Assembly: GCA_030639665.1 (NCBI GenBank)
Contig: DAOWCC010000077.1
Span: 1 to 10,491, forward strand
Direction: 5' to 3'
DNA from: Elusimicrobiota bacterium
GTDB lineage: Bacteria; Elusimicrobiota; Elusimicrobia; Elusimicrobiales; UBA9959
DNA length: 10,491 nt
Shown here piece after piece: positions 1 to 6,778 of this stretch (position 1 is its first letter; the number at the start of each line of letters is the position of its first letter). A program made the position numbers and the translations under genes. The notes beneath the pieces are model-generated. The model worked only from the letters and a program-made list of their open reading frames with translations. It searched no databases and had not been told where the DNA came from.

Positions 1-1
1 A

Positions 2-67
2 ATACGATTATTTCGGGGAAAAGCAATGATAAGAGAACGGTTTAAACCTACAAATATAACGATATGA
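2..67 (+). CDS. C-terminal end of a probable ECF sigma factor (partial)
   Basis: Only the last 21 codons before a TGA stop at 65-67 are in the window. The peptide reads IRLFRGKAMIRERF followed by a short tail. It resembles the end of region 4 of extracytoplasmic-function sigma factors, where a DNA-recognition helix finishes in a pattern like R-L-x-R-A-R-x-x-L-R-E. Such proteins direct RNA polymerase to stress-response promoters by binding the -35 element. The downstream gene encodes a small membrane protein starting 46 nt later, the usual arrangement for a sigma factor and its membrane anti-sigma factor. The match is short, and another reading frame also runs briefly through this stretch, so the call rests on one motif plus gene order. 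Confidence 0.45.
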   Translation: MRLFRGKAMIRERFKPTNITI

Positions 68-101
68 AACCGTTTTCATACAAATCTCGTAGTTAGATAT
101 G

Positions 102-107
102 AAAGGA
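102..107 (+). promoter_or_regulatory. Ribosome binding site that decides the start at 114
   Basis: AAAGGA lies 6 nt before the ATG at 114. An upstream in-frame ATG at 99 lies before this site and has no comparable purine-rich sequence in front of it, so translation most likely starts at 114. Confidence 0.6.
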
Positions 108-113
108 AAAAAC

Positions 114-590
114 ATGACACAGGAAACAAACAAAATAACAATAGAAAAAATGATAGGGACTCTTCCCTATTATAGTCCTTCATCCAATTTTAATAATAAA
201 GTTTTGTCCGCCATGGGTTTTGAGGTTCAGCCGATTTCATCGCGAAATTGGAAGACATGGATTCAAGGACTGCTGGAAGCGGCCATAGCCAGCTGGCTGA
301 TTGCGGTAAGCGTTTTGGTTTTATTCTTTCTTGCGGCATATGCATGGGATATATTGTTTATGCTCATGAAACCAAGCTTATTATTGGTTAATCTAAAACT
401 TTACGCGCTTAAATTCGGCTTTACCATTGTGAACGCTCTAAATTTATTGAGCTTGGCTAAAAATGTAATCATAACCTTATTAAGCGGTTTTAATATCCTG
501 CCCAATCTTGTTATTTCCACAATTTTGGCGGGATTAACAATGATGTCTGTTTCAAAATATTCCGTATACTCACATGTGGAGGAAAAATAA
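114..590 (+). CDS. Small multi-pass membrane protein, possible anti-sigma factor
   Basis: This is a 158-residue protein of no family I can name with certainty. The first ~50 residues are polar and cytoplasmic in character, with the segment LPYYSPSSNFNNKVL at about 17-31. It recalls the short segment before the first membrane helix in anti-sigma-like proteins (P-x-x-F-x-x-K-V-L). After that come strongly hydrophobic stretches at about 53-77, 80-107, 112-127 and 128-146, so three to four membrane helices. No zinc-binding H-x3-C-x2-C anti-sigma motif is present. It sits between a likely ECF sigma end and a bactofilin-like gene, and its TAA shares one base with the next ATG, implying translational coupling. 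An anti-sigma role is inferred from position; it could equally be an unrelated membrane protein of the operon. The ATG at 99 would add five residues. Confidence 0.75.
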   Translation: MTQETNKITIEKMIGTLPYYSPSSNFNNKVLSAMGFEVQPISSRNWKTWIQGLLEAAIASWLIAVSVLVLFFLAAYAWDILFMLMKPSLLLVNLKLYALKFGFTIVNALNLLSLAKNVIITLLSGFNILPNLVISTILAGLTMMSVSKYSVYSHVEEK

Positions 591-1714
591 TGAAAGAACA
601 AATATTTAAAAGAGCGATTATATTCGCTTGTATCATAATGCTTCCGGCAGCCGCTATGGCCGGCGTGAAATGGCGCATTTCTTCGGACGGGGTGAAACAT
701 ACCGATATTGTTATAGGTCAGGAAGAAACAATTAACGGAGATATTGTTACCGATAAATCAGTAACAATAGGCGGAGTTTTAAATGGGGACTGTGTTTCTC
801 TGGGCGGTCCCGTCAAAATTACGGGAAAAATTAAGGGAGATATGGTGTCTTTGGGAGGAACGATTCAACTTTCCGGCGCTATTGACGGTGATTTGGTAGC
901 TATAGGCGCTCCGCTTGAAGCTACCGGCGACATCAAAGGCGAGCTTGTTCTGATAGGTTCGCGCGCTTTGCTTAAATCCAGCGCTACCGTTTATGGCGAT
1001 ATTGCCTCCATAGGCGGACACATGGAAAAAGATGAAAGCGTTATTATTAAAGGAAATTTTGTTTCGGTTGATTTAAATCTTCTTAACCGTTTTATTCCTT
1101 CTATTTTAAAAATTACCGATTATAGACGAAAGCACTCTTCTCAGCGAAACGGGCTGAGAGGACTGGGGCTTATTATGCTAATCGGCGTTATGCTGTCGGG
1201 AGCGCTGATGTTTATATTACCGGCTATCTTCTTCCCTAAAAATGTGAAAGAAATCAGCAGCGCCATAAAAGGCGATTTCATGAAATCCGCCGGCCTGGGC
1301 GTCATCATCCTAGTGACATTGTTTCCCGCGCTTCTGTTAATTGTTATATCCGTTTTGGGAATTCCTCTTATTCCATTCGCGATTTTGTTTTTCTGCGCCG
1401 CTCTTGTGCTGGGATTCAGCGGATTTACCGTTATTGTGACAGAGCGTTTTTTTGAAGGCATAAAACGAACCGCGCCAAAAACTCTTGTAGGCCAGGTTGC
1501 GACGGGATATTTGCTTCTTATTGCTATAATGTTGATTGGCAAAGCGATTCCCATTATAGGCGGAATATTCATGCTCACGGTTTTCATGGTTAGTGTTTTT
1601 GGAGCCATTTTGGGACTTGGAGCGACAGTTACCACACGGATGGGAACTGTTGCAGCGCAACAACCTGCGATAGCTCCCATACAAAAGGAAGAAACTCCTT
1701 CCAAGGAGAATTGA
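590..1714 (+). CDS. Bactofilin-like polymer-forming protein with signal peptide and C-terminal membrane domain
   Basis: 374 residues. A signal peptide covers about 1-24, with a basic start, a hydrophobic core and an AMA|G cleavage site. Residues ~45-160 form a glycine- and hydrophobic-rich repetitive domain; the clearest units are 17 residues each, beginning TGKIKGD, SGAIDGD and TGDIKGE at about 78, 95 and 112. This periodicity fits a bactofilin-type right-handed beta-helix. After a basic linker (~178-190, RRKHSSQRNGLR), hydrophobic segments at ~191-212, 235-256, 260-282, 303-320 and 322-345 give about five membrane helices. Classical bactofilins are short, cytosolic and lack both signal and helices, so this is the membrane-bound variant often annotated as polymer-forming cytoskeletal protein. 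If the signal is real, the beta-helix lies outside the inner membrane. Co-transcription with a probable ECF/anti-sigma pair suggests an envelope role; the molecular function is unknown. Confidence 0.85.
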   Translation: MKEQIFKRAIIFACIIMLPAAAMAGVKWRISSDGVKHTDIVIGQEETINGDIVTDKSVTIGGVLNGDCVSLGGPVKITGKIKGDMVSLGGTIQLSGAIDGDLVAIGAPLEATGDIKGELVLIGSRALLKSSATVYGDIASIGGHMEKDESVIIKGNFVSVDLNLLNRFIPSILKITDYRRKHSSQRNGLRGLGLIMLIGVMLSGALMFILPAIFFPKNVKEISSAIKGDFMKSAGLGVIILVTLFPALLLIVISVLGIPLIPFAILFFCAALVLGFSGFTVIVTERFFEGIKRTAPKTLVGQVATGYLLLIAIMLIGKAIPIIGGIFMLTVFMVSVFGAILGLGATVTTRMGTVAAQQPAIAPIQKEETPSKEN

Positions 1715-1743
1715 TTTAGAGCGTTTTTTAAGGACAAAGACAT

Positions 1744-3039
1744 ATGAAAAATAAAATCATATTAAAAAAAGCGGTTGAAATCATTATCTGCGCGGGTTTT
1801 TTATTCTCATGCGGTTTAACGAGGGTTTACGCGAATGATAATGAAAATAATGCCAAGAGATTGACATGGACCAAAGCGGTTGATGTTTTGCTGAAAAATA
1901 ATCCTCAAAATCAGTCGGCAAAACTCTCTCTTGATGCCAGCCGCAGTCAACTGGACTATTCAAGGGCTTCTCTTTTTCCGCGATTATCCGCTTCGGGAAG
2001 CCATAATGTTTTGGATAGGTCCGATATTCGCTCCCACTCTTATAGCCTTTCCGCATCGCAGCCGCTTTTTTCGCCGGCTTTAAGCAGCGAGGCGCGCAGA
2101 GCCGATCTTGGAATAAAAAAATCGGAATCGGATTATAATACTGTCAAAAATAATCTTCTTTTTAAATTGGCTCAAACTTTCGCTCAACTCTCTTATGCCA
2201 AAGAATCTTTAAAATTATCGAATGAGATATTGAAACGCAGGACCAAGAATGTTGAAATACTAAGGCTTAAGTACCGGGCAGGCAGAGAAAGTAAAGCCGC
2301 TTTGCTTGAAACGGAGTCCATTTTAAAGCAAGCTTTATGGACACATGAAAATTATCGCAGGGATTTTATAATTGCAGAGAGGAATCTTAATAAACTTCTT
2401 GGCAGGCGGACTTATGCCAAAATTGATATAGGCGAATTGCCGAAATCACCCGTTCCTCCGGAAAGCTTTAAAGATCTGGCAGGCCGCATTTCTTATCATC
2501 CGGCTCTTAAATCAAAAAAATTCGCTCTTGATATGGCGCGCGAATCCGTGTCCAAAGCGAAAAGCTCTCATTTGCCCACAGCATCCGCCGATGGAAACTA
2601 TTCGTGGAGCGGAATTAACTTTTCCGATAATATTCCTTCCTGGAGCGCGGGAGCGAGCATAAGCTGGTCTTTTTATACCGGCGGTCAAAACACGGCTTCC
2701 GTTGATTTGGCAAAAACGAATCAAAACGGATTAATCGCCGAATTAAAAAATGTAAAGGATACCACATACTTAAACGCGGAAGATAAATTTCTTTCGTGGA
2801 GATTATCCGATGCTTATATGGAAGTTATAGAAAGTTCGCTTAAAGCCGTTGACGCAAGATCATGGCTTGTGAGCGGTCGATACCTGACAGGGAAAGCTTC
2901 TTATTTTGAATGGACCAGCGTGGAAGAACAATTAATAAGTGCGCAAAAACGGGTATTGGAAGCAAAAAGAAATCTTATAATAAGCTATGCGGCTTTTCTC
3001 AATTCTTTGGGAATGAGGCTCTATGACAAAATTAATTAA
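1744..3039 (+). CDS. TolC-family outer-membrane efflux protein
   Basis: 431 residues, slightly short but within the range of the outer-membrane efflux protein (OEP) family. These proteins trimerise into a beta-barrel plus a long periplasmic alpha-barrel that lets an inner-membrane pump export directly to the outside. The N-terminal signal has a hydrophobic core at about 11-22 and a plausible cleavage after VYA at residue 30. LFSC at 20-23 could alternatively be a weak lipobox. Two OEP repeats are visible: one opens with LTWTKAVDVLLKNNP at ~40-54, the second with ISYHPALKSKKFALDMA at ~249-265. Each is followed by an amphipathic helix and a beta segment with alternating polar and aromatic residues (for example ~85-106 and 281-311, ending SWSFYTGGQ). 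AAGGA at 1730-1734 supports the ATG at 1744. The gene follows the bactofilin-like gene by 29 nt and precedes the adaptor and ABC pump it would serve. Confidence 0.92.
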   Translation: MKNKIILKKAVEIIICAGFLFSCGLTRVYANDNENNAKRLTWTKAVDVLLKNNPQNQSAKLSLDASRSQLDYSRASLFPRLSASGSHNVLDRSDIRSHSYSLSASQPLFSPALSSEARRADLGIKKSESDYNTVKNNLLFKLAQTFAQLSYAKESLKLSNEILKRRTKNVEILRLKYRAGRESKAALLETESILKQALWTHENYRRDFIIAERNLNKLLGRRTYAKIDIGELPKSPVPPESFKDLAGRISYHPALKSKKFALDMARESVSKAKSSHLPTASADGNYSWSGINFSDNIPSWSAGASISWSFYTGGQNTASVDLAKTNQNGLIAELKNVKDTTYLNAEDKFLSWRLSDAYMEVIESSLKAVDARSWLVSGRYLTGKASYFEWTSVEEQLISAQKRVLEAKRNLIISYAAFLNSLGMRLYDKIN

Positions 3040-3044
3040 CCTTT

Positions 3045-3142
3045 TGGCTAGTTAATTTTTGAGTGAAACAAGGAACGAAGAGTGAGCATACTCTTGCGGT
3101 CTGAAAGCGATAAGTGACGAAGTTGCAGCCAAAAATTAGCCA
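3045..3142 (+). repeat. Imperfect inverted-repeat element A
   Basis: The outer arms are TGGCTA-gtta-ATTTTTG at 3045-3061 and CAAAAATTAGCCA at 3130-3142. They pair as 7 + 6 base pairs with a 4-nt bulge. Inside, AAGAGT (3078-3083) and ACTCTT (3090-3095) form a 6-bp stem with a 6-nt loop. The unit begins six bases after the TolC stop codon and has no credible reading frame. The terminal inverted repeats and internal hairpin suggest a small non-autonomous or repetitive element, or a structured RNA segment of the transcript. No second copy exists in this window, so repetitiveness is an inference. Confidence 0.45.
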
Positions 3143-3143
3143 G

Positions 3144-3180
3144 CCCCTATGGGGGAAGCTCATCTTTTGTTGATTTTTTT
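3144..3180 (+). terminator. Weak hairpin followed by T-rich tract, possible terminator
   Basis: CCCC-TAT-GGGG at 3144-3154 forms a short four-base-pair hairpin. A T-rich stretch follows, ending in seven Ts at 3174-3180. The stem is short and the T-run begins about 20 nt after it, so this is a poor intrinsic terminator at best. If functional it would reduce read-through from the TolC gene into the adaptor and ABC genes. Confidence 0.15.
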
Positions 3181-3300
3181 GTTGCGCTTCATTCACAGGC
3201 GTAAAGCCTTCTCATTCATCGCGCCTTGAAATCAAGGCTATGCCGGGTGTCGTATCAGGGAGCTATGCTCATCAGACGACCAACTTAAAGCTGAGCTTCC
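3154..3300 (+). repeat. Imperfect inverted-repeat element B with internal hairpins
   Basis: GGAAGCTCA at 3154-3162 is the exact inverse of TGAGCTTCC at 3292-3300. Similarity continues inward as CTTT...TTG against CAA...AAAG, giving arms of about 20 nt. Three internal stem-loops are visible: AGGC/GCCT at 3197-3209, GCCTTG/CAAGGC with a 4-nt loop at 3223-3238, and GAGC/GCTC (3260-3270) nested inside GTCG/CGAC (3249-3280). With element A this fills nearly all of the 306-base gap between the TolC and adaptor genes, where I see no credible gene. It may be a MITE-like insertion or a structured leader of the adaptor mRNA. Confidence 0.45.
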
Positions 3301-3345
3301 AAATGATTAAGTAATTCTGTCACAGAGCCTAAAGGGAGAATACAA

Positions 3346-4305
3346 ATGAGATATAAATTTTTAAAAAGGAAAAAAACAATAATCGCAATTATAGTGCTTG
3401 TGATTATAATAGGTTCGGTACATTCATGCAAGAAGATGATAATTGCGAGAGAACTAAGTAAGATAGCGGAGCTTATGCCTGTCAAAGTTGCCAAAGGACG
3501 ATTTGTCATAAAAACGCAGGCAATCGGAAGAGTGGAACCTGAGAATCGCGTTGCGGTCGCGCCTGTCGTAAACGGCAGGATGGAAGAGGTATTGGTAAAA
3601 GAAGGGGATATTATCAAAAAGGGGCAAGTACTGGCCTGGATGAGTTCAAATGAAAGAGCGGCATTGCTGGATTCTCTCAAAATAAAAAATTCCACTCCTC
3701 AAGACAGGAAACGGATAGAGGAAGCTTATAATATGGTTCCCGTTATAGCCGCCATAGACGGCATGATAATCAAAAGAGCGATTGAACCCGGACAATCTGT
3801 CAGCCCGTCCAAAGAGGTCTTTGTAATATCCGACAGACTCATTATTAAAACTTTTGTGGATGAAATTGATATAGGATCGGTTAAAAGGGGGCAAAAGGTG
3901 GAATTTTATCTGGATGCCTTTCCTGAGGATAAACATATAGGAAAGGTCCTTTCTCTGGCTCACGAATCCACGATAAAAGAAGGTGTGACGGTTTATGAAG
4001 TAAAAATTTTGCCGCGAAAACGCATATCTGTTTTTCGTTCAGGCATGACGACAGATGTTTTAATAATTACCAATGTAAAAAACAGCGCTCTTTATCTTCC
4101 AAAAAAAGCCATATCTTATCGCGACGGAGACGCTTTTGTCACCATGAAGTCCGAAGACGGCAAAAAAATTATGGAAAAAAATATTTCCATCGGAGTTACC
4201 AATGAAAAAAGAATGGAAATTATCGGCGGCATTCTTGAAAATGACACCATTTATTATTCAACAGGCATCGCGAAAGAAACCCTGAATATCCAAATAAGCA
4301 ACTAA
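3346..4305 (+). CDS. HlyD/MacA-type periplasmic adaptor (membrane fusion protein)
   Basis: 319 residues. It would link the MacB-type pump in the inner membrane to the TolC-type channel. One N-terminal membrane anchor lies at about 11-27 after a basic start; C28 (VHSC) is a poor lipobox candidate. Residues ~60-100 (IGRVEPENRVAVAPVVNGRM, then EGDIIKKGQVLAWM) are the first half of the lipoyl-like domain. The second half is ~131-160 (PVIAAIDGMIIKRAIEPGQS). A beta-barrel follows at ~163-240 (VDEIDIGSVKRGQKV) and a membrane-proximal domain to the end. The helical hairpin between the lipoyl halves is only about 30 residues (~101-130), much shorter than in classical MacA. GGGAG at 3334-3338 supports the ATG at 3346. 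Only one base separates its stop from the ABC gene, so the two are surely co-translated. Confidence 0.9.
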   Translation: MRYKFLKRKKTIIAIIVLVIIIGSVHSCKKMIIARELSKIAELMPVKVAKGRFVIKTQAIGRVEPENRVAVAPVVNGRMEEVLVKEGDIIKKGQVLAWMSSNERAALLDSLKIKNSTPQDRKRIEEAYNMVPVIAAIDGMIIKRAIEPGQSVSPSKEVFVISDRLIIKTFVDEIDIGSVKRGQKVEFYLDAFPEDKHIGKVLSLAHESTIKEGVTVYEVKILPRKRISVFRSGMTTDVLIITNVKNSALYLPKKAISYRDGDAFVTMKSEDGKKIMEKNISIGVTNEKRMEIIGGILENDTIYYSTGIAKETLNIQISN

Positions 4306-4306
4306 A

Positions 4307-6277
4307 ATGAACACATTGATAGACATAAAGAATATAAGCAAAACCTATACGACCGGCTCATTTACCGTCCACGCTCTTAATAATGTTTCGTTAAAGATAA
4401 AGGCTGGGGAGTTCGTTTCTTTGGTCGGGGCATCGGGCTCGGGTAAGTCCACCTTAATGCATATACTCGGATTTTTGGACCGTCCCGATAGCGGCGATTA
4501 TCATTTTGCCGGTTCTTCAACATCCAAATTAAACGAAGGGAGATTGGCCGCCATAAGAAGCGGTATGATTGGTTTTATTTTTCAGTCATTTCATCTTTTA
4601 AAACGGACTACGGCAAAGGATAATGTTTTATTGCCTATGGTTTATAGCGGTCTTGGAACAGATTCAAAAAAAGCTCTCAATTGTCTTGATATCGTGGGAT
4701 TGACTGACAGGGCTAAACATAAATCCAATGAACTTTCCGGAGGGCAATGCCAGAGAGTGGCTATAGCCAGATCTCTTGTTAATGACCCTTTGGTGATTTT
4801 AGCGGATGAACCCACCGGAAATTTAGATGCCGTGAGCCGCAGAGAAGTTATGAAAGCTCTGAAAGAGCTAAATGAAAAAGGAATGACTGTTATTATTGTA
4901 ACGCATGACGATGAAATATGCGCGCAGACAAAAAGAGTTATCCGAATGAAAGACGGCGAAATAATAGCGGATGAAAAAATAGGGAAAAGCGATTTATCCA
5001 AATCGCCCGAATCAATCGCTTCAATTGAGCGCATGAGATTACCTAAAGCGCGATTCGGCTTCACTCCGTCCGAAATTGCCGAACAGTTTAAAGTGGCTTT
5101 CAAATCAATTTGGAACCATAAAATGCGCAGCGCTTTAACGGTGCTCGGCATTTTTATAGGCGTTGGCGCCATAATCTCGCTTATGACCATAAGCGAAGGA
5201 TTTATGAGAAGTCTTTTAAGCGGATCGGGCGAGGAAGATGCCAAGAAAGTTTGGGTTGTTCCAAAGCGCCGCCATCTAAAATCTTCAAAGAAACTTACTT
5301 ATGCCGATGTGGCGGCCGTAAAAACTTGTCCTCTGGCTGAAAAAGTGGTGCCGATTATAATGGGAAACGCTGAAATCTCCGCGGGTAAAAAACATGTTAA
5401 CGCGTCAATTCAAAGCATAGAAGGCTGGACGCCAGAAGATCGGAAAAAAAACAAGAACCTTTTCAAAAACAAAAAAGTGAAGGGGCGTTTTTTTACAAAA
5501 AAAGAGGATATCGCGCGAGCCAGAGTGGCGGTCATAAACAGGGCCTTGTCCAAAAAATTGTTCGGCAATGCGAGCCCCGTAAACAACAGTATACGGGTTA
5601 AAAATATAAAATTTAATGTTATCGGTTTTGTGGAAGATAACCAAGCCGAACAAATGTTCGGCGGACGCCCGACCCTTTATATGCCGCTTCAAACGGCGTC
5701 AAAAAGAGTCTTCGGACAAAACAAACTTAACTATATAGAAATTACTACTCCAAGCCCCGAATATACAACCGAGGCTAGAAAACAGATTATAATGGCGCTT
5801 AGAAAAATACATCCGTCCCGCGACGATGAAGATTATTTTGATGTCAAAACTTTTGAGGCGCAGATTCGTCAATTTAAAAGTGGTATGCAAAATTTATCAT
5901 TGGTTGTTTATGGCATAGCGGGGATATCTTTATTGGTGGGCGGCATAGGGATTATGAATATTATGCTTGTGAGCGTGACGGAGCGCACCCGCGAGATAGG
6001 CCTTAGAAAAGCTCTAGGCGCTAAAAAATCGGATATACTCGGACAATTTCTTATAGAGGCCGTGGTCTTGTGTTTATTGGGGGGATTACTGGGCATAGGT
6101 TTTGGCGTTGGCATGGCCTGGATAGCGTTTATATTTATTAAAGTCCCTCCGGCGCTCGGAGCTGGAACAGTCTCTTTCGCTTTTATATTTTCAACCATTA
6201 TCGGAGTGGGGTTCGGTTTTTGGCCCGCGATGAGAGCGGCTAGCTTAGACCCGATTGAAGCGCTTAGATATGAATAA
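4307..6277 (+). CDS. macB: MacB-type ABC exporter, fused ATPase and permease
   Basis: 656 residues, the usual length for MacB. The ATPase domain is complete: Walker A GASGSGKST at 41-49, Q-loop Q93, signature LSGGQ at 143-147, Walker B VILADE at 163-168 and H-loop H200. The permease half has one membrane helix at ~275-297, then a large extracytoplasmic MacB-type domain to ~525. Three further helices follow at ~531-556, ~580-611 and ~620-640. The FtsX-type motif TEREIGLRKALGA appears here as ERTREIGLRKALGA at 559-572. Proteins of this type do not carry substrate through the membrane. They use ATP-driven movement of the periplasmic domain to push substrate from the periplasm through the adaptor and TolC channel. 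Substrates range from macrolides to peptides, lipoproteins and siderophores; the sequence does not tell which applies here, so the symbol denotes family only. No strong terminator follows the stop codon. Confidence 0.95.
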   Translation: MNTLIDIKNISKTYTTGSFTVHALNNVSLKIKAGEFVSLVGASGSGKSTLMHILGFLDRPDSGDYHFAGSSTSKLNEGRLAAIRSGMIGFIFQSFHLLKRTTAKDNVLLPMVYSGLGTDSKKALNCLDIVGLTDRAKHKSNELSGGQCQRVAIARSLVNDPLVILADEPTGNLDAVSRREVMKALKELNEKGMTVIIVTHDDEICAQTKRVIRMKDGEIIADEKIGKSDLSKSPESIASIERMRLPKARFGFTPSEIAEQFKVAFKSIWNHKMRSALTVLGIFIGVGAIISLMTISEGFMRSLLSGSGEEDAKKVWVVPKRRHLKSSKKLTYADVAAVKTCPLAEKVVPIIMGNAEISAGKKHVNASIQSIEGWTPEDRKKNKNLFKNKKVKGRFFTKKEDIARARVAVINRALSKKLFGNASPVNNSIRVKNIKFNVIGFVEDNQAEQMFGGRPTLYMPLQTASKRVFGQNKLNYIEITTPSPEYTTEARKQIIMALRKIHPSRDDEDYFDVKTFEAQIRQFKSGMQNLSLVVYGIAGISLLVGGIGIMNIMLVSVTERTREIGLRKALGAKKSDILGQFLIEAVVLCLLGGLLGIGFGVGMAWIAFIFIKVPPALGAGTVSFAFIFSTIIGVGFGFWPAMRAASLDPIEALRYE

Positions 6278-6323
6278 CATTTTATTCGCCTGAGAAAAAA
6301 GGAATAGCGATAAAGATTTATAC

Positions 6324-6530
6324 TCACTTGATTATGAAAGCATGACAGTTATATTTACACGCAAGACCAGGGTCGCTTAGTACTGCGCCCTTGCGTATCT
6401 CAACCTCCCATATGCCCAAGTCGGTTTCCGAACGCTCTTGCTTAGCAAACACAACCGCCATGCTCCTCTTCGGTCTATTTTGTTTGTGAGAATATCTCTG
6501 CAGGATAGCAACTCGAGAACTTGTGTCCAT
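6324..6530 (-). CDS. Candidate short protein of unknown function in a GC-rich island
   Basis: A 68-codon frame starts MDTSSRVAILQRYSHKQN and ends NCHAFIIK. I recognise no family. In its favour, AAGGA (complement of 6536-6540) lies 5 nt before the ATG at 6530-6528, an ideal ribosome binding site, and the codons are free of obvious AT bias. An in-frame GTG at 6557 would extend it by nine residues (VDWAFGRTA). Against it, the frame is short, and a second minus-strand frame (6571-6377) is also open across the same DNA, as happens by chance in GC-richer sequence. The product would be basic and soluble, with two cysteines near the C-terminus (~56 and ~60) and no membrane segment or signal. It may instead be a decayed gene fragment or a structured RNA. 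Confidence 0.3.
   Translation of the reverse strand: MDTSSRVAILQRYSHKQNRPKRSMAVVFAKQERSETDLGIWEVEIRKGAVLSDPGLACKYNCHAFIIK
6359..6396. other. Strong hairpin at the edge of the GC-rich island
   Basis: ACGCAAG at 6359-6365 pairs perfectly with CTTGCGT at 6390-6396. Further in, GG/CC and CGC/GCG pairs, separated by small bulges, close an 8-nt loop. No T-run follows on either strand, so it is not a typical intrinsic terminator. It lies inside the candidate minus-strand frame, so it may be part of a structured RNA or simply a recombination-end or folding feature. Confidence 0.4.
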
Positions 6531-6630
6531 AGCAGTCCTTCCGAAAGCCCAGTCCACTCACCCCAACCCAATTAAGATACAGCTGAATTACCCTTACTTA
6601 TAAGATAAAAAACTTCTTTTATATTAAAAT

Positions 6631-6660
6631 TTGACAAGTATTTTGAACAATTGATAGCCT
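6631..6660 (+). promoter_or_regulatory. Possible sigma-70-type promoter for the helicase gene
   Basis: A perfect TTGACA at 6631-6636 is followed after 18 nt by TAGCCT (6655-6660), which keeps the key first, second and last bases of the -10 box. The surroundings are AT-rich. This would give a leader of about 110 nt before the ATG at 6779. The -10 element is weak and other hexamers nearby could serve. Confidence 0.3.
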
Positions 6661-6663
6661 AAT

Positions 6664-6693
6664 AGGGTATTAATTCAATAAAGTTTTAGGGTA
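6664..6693 (+). repeat. Repeated AGGGTA motif in the helicase leader
   Basis: TAGGGTA occurs at 6663-6669 and again at 6687-6693, exactly 24 bases apart. A third AGGGTA is present on the opposite strand at 6589-6594. The motifs bracket the possible promoter and could be binding sites for a regulator, but hexamers recur by chance in 100 bases of low-complexity DNA. Confidence 0.2.
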
Positions 6694-6778
6694 AAATAAA
6701 TAGTAAGATTGGAGATTATATTAATCTTTTCGAACTCATTCAATTCAAAGAGTCTGAATTTAAAAAATAAAACAAATT

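Larger units (their letters stand above)
6278..6778. other. Junction region between the export operon and the helicase gene
   Basis: These 501 bases hold no long gene. About 6340-6580 is GC-richer (109 of 210 bases are G or C over 6361-6570) than the operon before it and the helicase gene after it. 6582-6778 is very AT-rich and reads like a promoter and leader. Contents worth listing separately are a hairpin at 6359-6396, a candidate short minus-strand gene, a possible promoter and AGGGTA repeats. I see no tRNA, rRNA or recognisable insertion sequence. Confidence 0.6.

Noticed and set aside
1141..1743. Long open minus-strand frame opposite the bactofilin-like gene
   Set aside because: It is the antisense shadow of a well-supported gene with signal peptide, repeats and membrane helices; its product shows no domain.
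3045..3300. CRISPR array or integron attC site in the hairpin-rich gap
   Set aside because: There are no regularly spaced direct repeats, and no attC-type GTTRRRY/RYYYAAC ends were seen.
4642..5244. 200-codon minus-strand frame opposite the MacB-type gene
   Set aside because: It lies fully within conserved ATPase and permease coding sequence on the other strand and has serine/leucine-rich shadow composition.
6520..6540. CGGAAGGACTGC on the minus strand as an SRP RNA core
   Set aside because: It resembles part of the SRP RNA GGAAGGAAGCAGC segment, but the AGC is missing and flanking conserved bases and pairing are absent.
6377..6571. Second minus-strand frame across the GC-rich island (MGWGEWTGL...)
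   Set aside because: It overlaps the better candidate at 6324-6530, which has a well-placed ribosome binding site; both cannot easily be real and neither has recognisable homology.
6690..6770. Short plus-strand frame just before the helicase, ending ELIQFKESEFKK
   Set aside because: It has no start codon and only 26 codons; the resemblance to an 'EFKE' motif is too short to support a gene or fragment.
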